Source: Amyloporia xantha
Lineage: Eukaryota > Basidiomycota > Agaricomycetes > Polyporales > Adustoporiaceae
Length of the DNA: 64,000 nucleotides
Direction of reading: 5' to 3'
NCBI GenBank assembly: GCA_036971615.1
Contig: JAYKKR010000027.1
Location: 434,001 to 498,000 of the forward strand
This document shows positions 59,420-64,000 of this stretch, piece by piece. Positions within the stretch are counted from its first letter, which is position 1, and the number at the start of each line of letters is the position of its first letter. Below the pieces are notes generated by a model. It did not search any database, was not told the DNA's origin, and saw only the letters and a list, made by a program, of their open reading frames with translations. A program made the position numbers and the translations under genes.

Positions 59420-61710
59420 TTCTGGGGCAGATGTATAGGAAAGGAGAGCGGGTGACGATAATCGGGAGAAGATTATGAGTTTAGGAAAACCTGTTGTCCC
59501 CGCCCATATATAAATGCAGAGTGCAGAGCCAAACTGAAAATCGCGATAAAATGGGCCCTGAAGGGCTGTCGGTAGACGACAGACGTGGCATCGGCCCTCC
59601 AAAGGTTGCACACTAGCAAAGTGTCACCTCCTACAACGCTGGTCAAACTGTAGGACATTCAGCGATCAGTCAATCAAAAAATGTTCGTCGGTTGCCACAC
59701 CCACCTGTCATTTCACCACAACGACGATTCCCTTTTTGCGACAGCGACAGACAACGTACGCAATACCAATTCTTCCCGAGATAAGGTGTTATGGCGGACA
59801 GATGTGCCCTTTGCTCCAGCAGATCATGCATCCGGATGCCCTGGCGGTGAATGATATGACTGTCAAAATGCTCCCAAAAAAGGTATCTCGGAGATCCATA
59901 TAGAGTAAATTCTCCGCAATCATTCAGTAAGAAGGTCCTGGTTCCAAATTTGCAATCGGTCCGTCGGTATACGAGAAGTGATGGGATGAAACAGACCGTG
60001 CTCATCGCACAGCAAATCCATTAATGAGCGCATATGTGGGAAAGATGTGCAGCAGATTGGGCAATTAGTACACCATTTGTGTAATCTCATCAAATATCCT
60101 ACGAAATGGCGCAGCGATCGCTCCCTCACCTGTTCGATCCGGCACCTCTAGCAAGCACACCTCGGCCTCCACTCTCCTGTCGGAACCCGAGCCTGCCAAT
60201 GGCGGCTTGGGAGTTCACAGCTGTCAGACGGAAGATCCGAGTCATCGGTCTTACCCTTCAAGCTGTTCGACTCATCCCCACCCTGTCGTCTTCGTGACAT
60301 TCAAGGCCATATCTCGGTTCTTCAGCGTAGACTTCAACCCGAGAGCGAGCCGTACGTGTAAGAAGTATACGTGCGTGCCAGATACAAGGACTGGGTCGTC
60401 GACGAGAGTCGATAACAGTCGTGGTGGCGTCCAAGTCAGGCGAAGACGTGAAGACGCCCGTCAGCGAGACGCAGATCGAGATAACCTTTTGACTCTTCTG
60501 ACTTGTTCAGCCACATCGTACTCTTCAAATAGTATCACACTGTCACACTCTCATATTGGATAATGTTCTGGCTAATAACGCGCGAAACACGTTACGCATA
60601 GCGTACTTTCTGCTGCTGAACCTGATAACGGACCTCGGACAGACACTAGTCGCCTGTCATAATGTGTGGTTTATCCGCCGCAGAACGGTACTACTTCCGT
60701 GTACAAATCTGGCTTGCGCAGTTGAAAGACTCATCTGTCTACAGAGCAAATATCCCTTTCGCTTTCAAGATTGCTAGGCTCATGCTCACGGACCAGCCCT
60801 CGTGAATGGAAAACGATTGTTGAATGTATCACTCACGACAGCATGAGCTATCCCCGTCTGGTGCAATGCTGTCCTTTGTCGGTCCTCGAGGAAGGCGCTC
60901 GGTTCTTTTACCTGCCATACGGCGGAGAGATGCTCATATGAATCTGCGCTATCCGCACGGTCTGGGGGAATTGTATTAGGTTGATTTCATCACCTGCAGA
61001 TAGATCCGACAGAGTATTCACCTGAGAGACTCCGTGTATCGTGGCCAGCATAACTCTGGGCATGGGCAGCATCCGATTTGCTCCTTGAAGATGAGATGAC
61101 GGATCCGTTTCGTATCTCGTTCGCTCTTCTTGAGTGTACACTGGTGAGTCTTAGCCTCGGACGCGAAAGCTCCAAATCCAACCGTTGACAAATATACGTA
61201 ACAGGTGAATAATACTCATTGAGGAGATACCTTATTGTTCAGCTACGACAGCCTAACCAAGCTAAATGTGGCAGTAGTAGCGTAGAATGTGAAGATACAT
61301 CGCTGATTATGAGCCATGAGACAATACTCGTCCAATGTGGTCTGAGGCGGCGGGCGGAATGTACGACAGTGGTAACTAGAGTTTCAAGGCTCAATTGCAA
61401 AGGTGCACGCCCTGGGTAGTTCGCATGACCTACAAAGTTATCACATTGTCATTATTATTGGCAAGGCGCTCCGGGGTGAACAAGCAATCCGAGAAACGCG
61501 GTCACTCCGCCACTTCAACTCTGAACAACCTCCTAGCGGGTGATCTTCTTGCGATTCCAACCCGGAGGACTTACGCAAAGTGGGCGTACCACGCTGAACA
61601 AGTAGACGAGTCTTTCCACAGATACAAGACCATCACCTGTAGTTTACAAGACCTAGTGTCCACGAGCTCCTAGTAGATCCAAAGAACGACCTCTGCACGT
61701 AAATGCTACA
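59420..61710. other. About 2.3 kb without a supported gene
   Basis: The left part is the upstream region of the DUF6533-like gene (TTTATATATG on the minus strand near 59504-59513). Near 60320-60440 a plus-strand stretch reads like an exon with stops (LQPESEPYV, then RARYKDWVVDESR) and may be a relic. Nothing else is recognised. Confidence 0.45.
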
Positions 61711-63990
61711 TCAGCCTTCCATATCATCCAACTTCGCTTTATCCAACTTCGCTTCTTCCTCTTCTTCCTCCTCCTCCTCCTCCTCCTCCTCTGCTGGAAC
61801 AGCCTTCGTTTCGCCATTCGCACTGGCAGAGAAGCTGGTGGCGTCGAACCGTTTCTTCTCTCTGAAAGGATTGCTCCTTCGTTCGCCCTTCTTGATCACC
61901 GCGGTAGCAGGTATGATGCCCTTGGTGTTCAGATAACGAAGGTCATTTCCAGAGTACGAATCGATAGAGCGGATCCAGGCGTCGAACCTGTCCAACGCCC
62001 GCATATGAGCTGAATTCCCGACCACGAATAGGATGAACGGTCACGTACACTCCCTCTATGTCTTCAATGGATCGCATCCGCGAGTATATATGTTCCTGCT
62101 TGAACTGATCAATTACCTCTCGGTGGACTTCGAAGTCAATCGGAGGCCTGTATTCAGGATCTGAAGGCTGCAGTTTCTCGTTCACGCTGTTTATTTTCCT
62201 CGTGTACGTGTCAAAGATGGGGTACTCGAGCAGAAGTCCCAATGCGGGCATTTTGGGTATGAAGACCGTTCGTGGGCCATACAGCTGAGCCAGTAGATTC
62301 AGTGCCAAGTCTATGCAAGGGAGGCATATATGTGCCGTACCTCCTCGATAATTTGTGGAGGCGACCCTGTGCGGCAAGACAGAACTAGTGCAGACATCAT
62401 CTTGCGCTGCGGACCGCTGTCCATAAGCAGTCGACACCTGAGTAAAAAATGCAGTACCCACAATCTGAATGTCATGAGCACAATCAACGTAGTCGAGCAC
62501 ACAATGTGATTTACCTGATGTAACATGAAACTCTGCCCATGGAACAGCACGCTGACCCACTCGGTGTCGCCATAGACGACGGGATCTGCGATCTACACCA
62601 CAATATCAGCGGCTGAACGAATGGCTCTCGCTCGACAAACCTCGATGCTTTTCATATGTCTCAGACAGCTGCGGTCCCGGAACTCCCGGCCAACAGTGAA
62701 GTTGTGAAAATTATGGCTTCCCTCGAACCTACGTGCGGTCAACCGCAGCGCTTCTACATGCTCTGGCAGCATTCTGAACTCCCGCTTTCTGCGCAGGTCA
62801 TCATCGCGTGTCGTCTCGGGCGCAGCGTCCGTCCAAAATGGATGCGCCGTTACATCCGTGCCGTTTTCCTGCAGGGTGCGGTGGAGGCCGCTTCCCGGCT
62901 TCGGGGTGATCATCAGGTACGATGGGAAGAAATACGTATATTTGCGGCTGTCGCATGTACTGCGTCGACCTAGTGTCAGCTGTCCGGGGTCGATCGCGCG
63001 AGCAAAACGACGCACGTCCTCGCATTGAATGAGTTTTGGGCGCGGAGCTGGGCTGCGTCAGGATATGATGGGCGGGGGAAACGGGGACGAGGGCGGACTC
63101 ACGACACTCCACAGGCGGATCTCTGGTGGTAGTTCCTCGTTTACGCGCGCAACTAGGTCAGGGACGCCAGGGACGGCAGTGATCAATTTCATCGAGACGA
63201 CGTTCCCTGCGGCATGGACGCCGGCATCGGTACGCGCAGCGCGACCGAGGTTGACCTGACGTGGTTCTGTCAAGAATTGGCGAGTAATATGCATACGGAC
63301 CCACCTTGACCGGGTCGTCTGCGTTGTCTTGGGACACTGCTCCGACTTTGACTAGGGCATCGAACAGCACACCTTCAATAGTCCGCAGCTTCGGGTCTGG
63401 TTGTCTGTTGCGTGATAAGTAGAGGACATGGCGCAGAAGTACAGGGGGTTGAAGATTACAATTGCATTCAGAACGTACATCTGCATGCCATGGTAGCCCG
63501 CCCCGCAGAAACCTATCAGAAGGGCACATTGCCTCTTGGGCAGCCGGGGTGCCCTCGGCTCCTCGCTGAGTCTCGACTCCCCTTCCCCCTCTCGTGTTCC
63601 GCGCCTGCGATCGCGGACTTTCTCCTTCTCCTTGCTTTTCTTCGACCTGTTACCCTTGTTACCACCGCGCTTGGATGTGGGCTTTTCTGGTGCTGGCACC
63701 TCGCGTCCGGCTTCAGCCTGCACAGAATCACTACTGGGCTCCTGAGGAGGAGTAGAGACTGACTCGGAGTCGATTTTGACACGCTTGGATGAGCCAGGCT
63801 CAGGGTCTTCGTACGGTCTTTTTAGAGTTGGGCTTGCCTCGTGAGCGATCTCCGCAGACTTCACTTCCATGGCATATGCCCGGTAGAAACCAACAGATGG
63901 CAAGATGGAGCAGTGAGGACGAGATACACGGAAAGGGCGTAGAGGGCGCCCACAGACTCGCAACAGGTTTGTGTTGACAAGTGAGAGCAT
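61711..63990 (-). CDS. PUS1: tRNA pseudouridine synthase 1
   Basis: About nine exons; roughly 550 residues from ATG at 63990. The first 40 residues (MLSLVNTNLLRVCGRPLRPF) are basic and could target mitochondria; a second Met (MEVKSAEI) would give a nuclear form. A Lys/Arg-rich nuclear-type stretch follows, then CALLIGFCGAGYHGMQ. The catalytic motif GRAARTDAGVHAAGNVVSMK carries the essential Asp of the TruA/Pus1 family. Further on are CDSRKYTYFFPSYLMI, FEGSHNFHNFTVG, DTEWVSVLFHGQSFMLHQ, MMSALVLSCRTG and IPKMPALGLLLEYP. The enzyme makes pseudouridine at several tRNA and some snRNA/mRNA sites. At the join after FMLHQ the spliced frame gives RKMM, where relatives usually have IRKM. The C-terminus carries a Glu run encoded by a microsatellite. 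Confidence 0.93.
61752..61792. repeat. CTT/CTC microsatellite encoding a poly-Glu tract
   Basis: An almost pure TTC/TCC-type triplet run on the plus strand encodes about 13 consecutive Glu residues near the PUS1 C-terminus on the minus strand. A 15-base duplication (TCCAACTTCGCTT) lies just downstream and gives AKLDKAKLD. Confidence 0.85.
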
Positions 63991-64000
63991 ACAGCCGGCG

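Noticed and set aside
59670..60129. Overlapping minus-strand frames with CTNCPICC
   Set aside because: The Cys spacing fits no zinc-finger class, and the frames change without usable splice sites.
62656..62973. Plus-strand frame of 105 codons
   Set aside because: Antisense to PUS1 catalytic exons.

Overview
This is nuclear DNA of a filamentous fungus, almost certainly a basidiomycete of the Agaricomycetes. Genes lie on both strands and are broken by many short introns (about 50-65 nt, GT-AG with two probable GC-AG cases). The gene families also fit: a BTB protein of the mushroom type, F-box proteins, a DUF6533-like membrane protein, an Rlm1-type MADS-box factor, squalene synthase, TOR kinase, TGS1 and PUS1. 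No rRNA, CRISPR array or bacterial feature is present.

Layout. 1-1.6 kb: the 3' end of a monocarboxylate-type transporter and a BTB gene. 1.9-2.6 kb: a non-coding element with 200-bp inverted repeats. 3.3-5.3 kb: an Rlm1/MEF2-like MADS-box gene, followed by about 4 kb of GC-rich sequence with only fragmentary coding signals. 9.3-11.6 kb: a coiled-coil gene. 12.6-14.6 kb and 26.7-28.5 kb: two paralogues of a family I do not recognise. 15.6-18.2 kb: two divergent genes for small signal-peptide/one-TM/proline-tail proteins, with a 61-residue secreted-protein candidate and a hairpin-forming repeat between them. 18.2-23 kb: gene-poor, with a 200-bp tandem duplication. 23-24.8 kb: an FAD monooxygenase. 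29 kb: a small gene holding only the cytochrome b5 domain of a flavocytochrome b2.

30-46 kb is gene-dense: TGS1 (snRNA/snoRNA cap hypermethylation), a Pom34-like two-TM protein, an F-box protein, a large Zn2Cys6-plus-dioxygenase-like protein, an RCC1-PHD fusion, a 71-residue protein and squalene synthase ERG9. An intron-containing tRNA-Pro(AGG) at 46.5 kb separates ERG9 from the TOR kinase gene (46.7-55.5 kb). Beyond TOR lie an AT-rich MITE, a DUF6533-like gene that looks decayed, about 2.3 kb without a gene, and PUS1 at the right edge.

The neighbours do not form one pathway. Most are housekeeping or regulatory genes (TOR, ERG9, TGS1, PUS1, RCC1-like), with lineage-specific genes and small non-autonomous transposons between them. 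All exon joins were made by eye from splice signals and reading frame.
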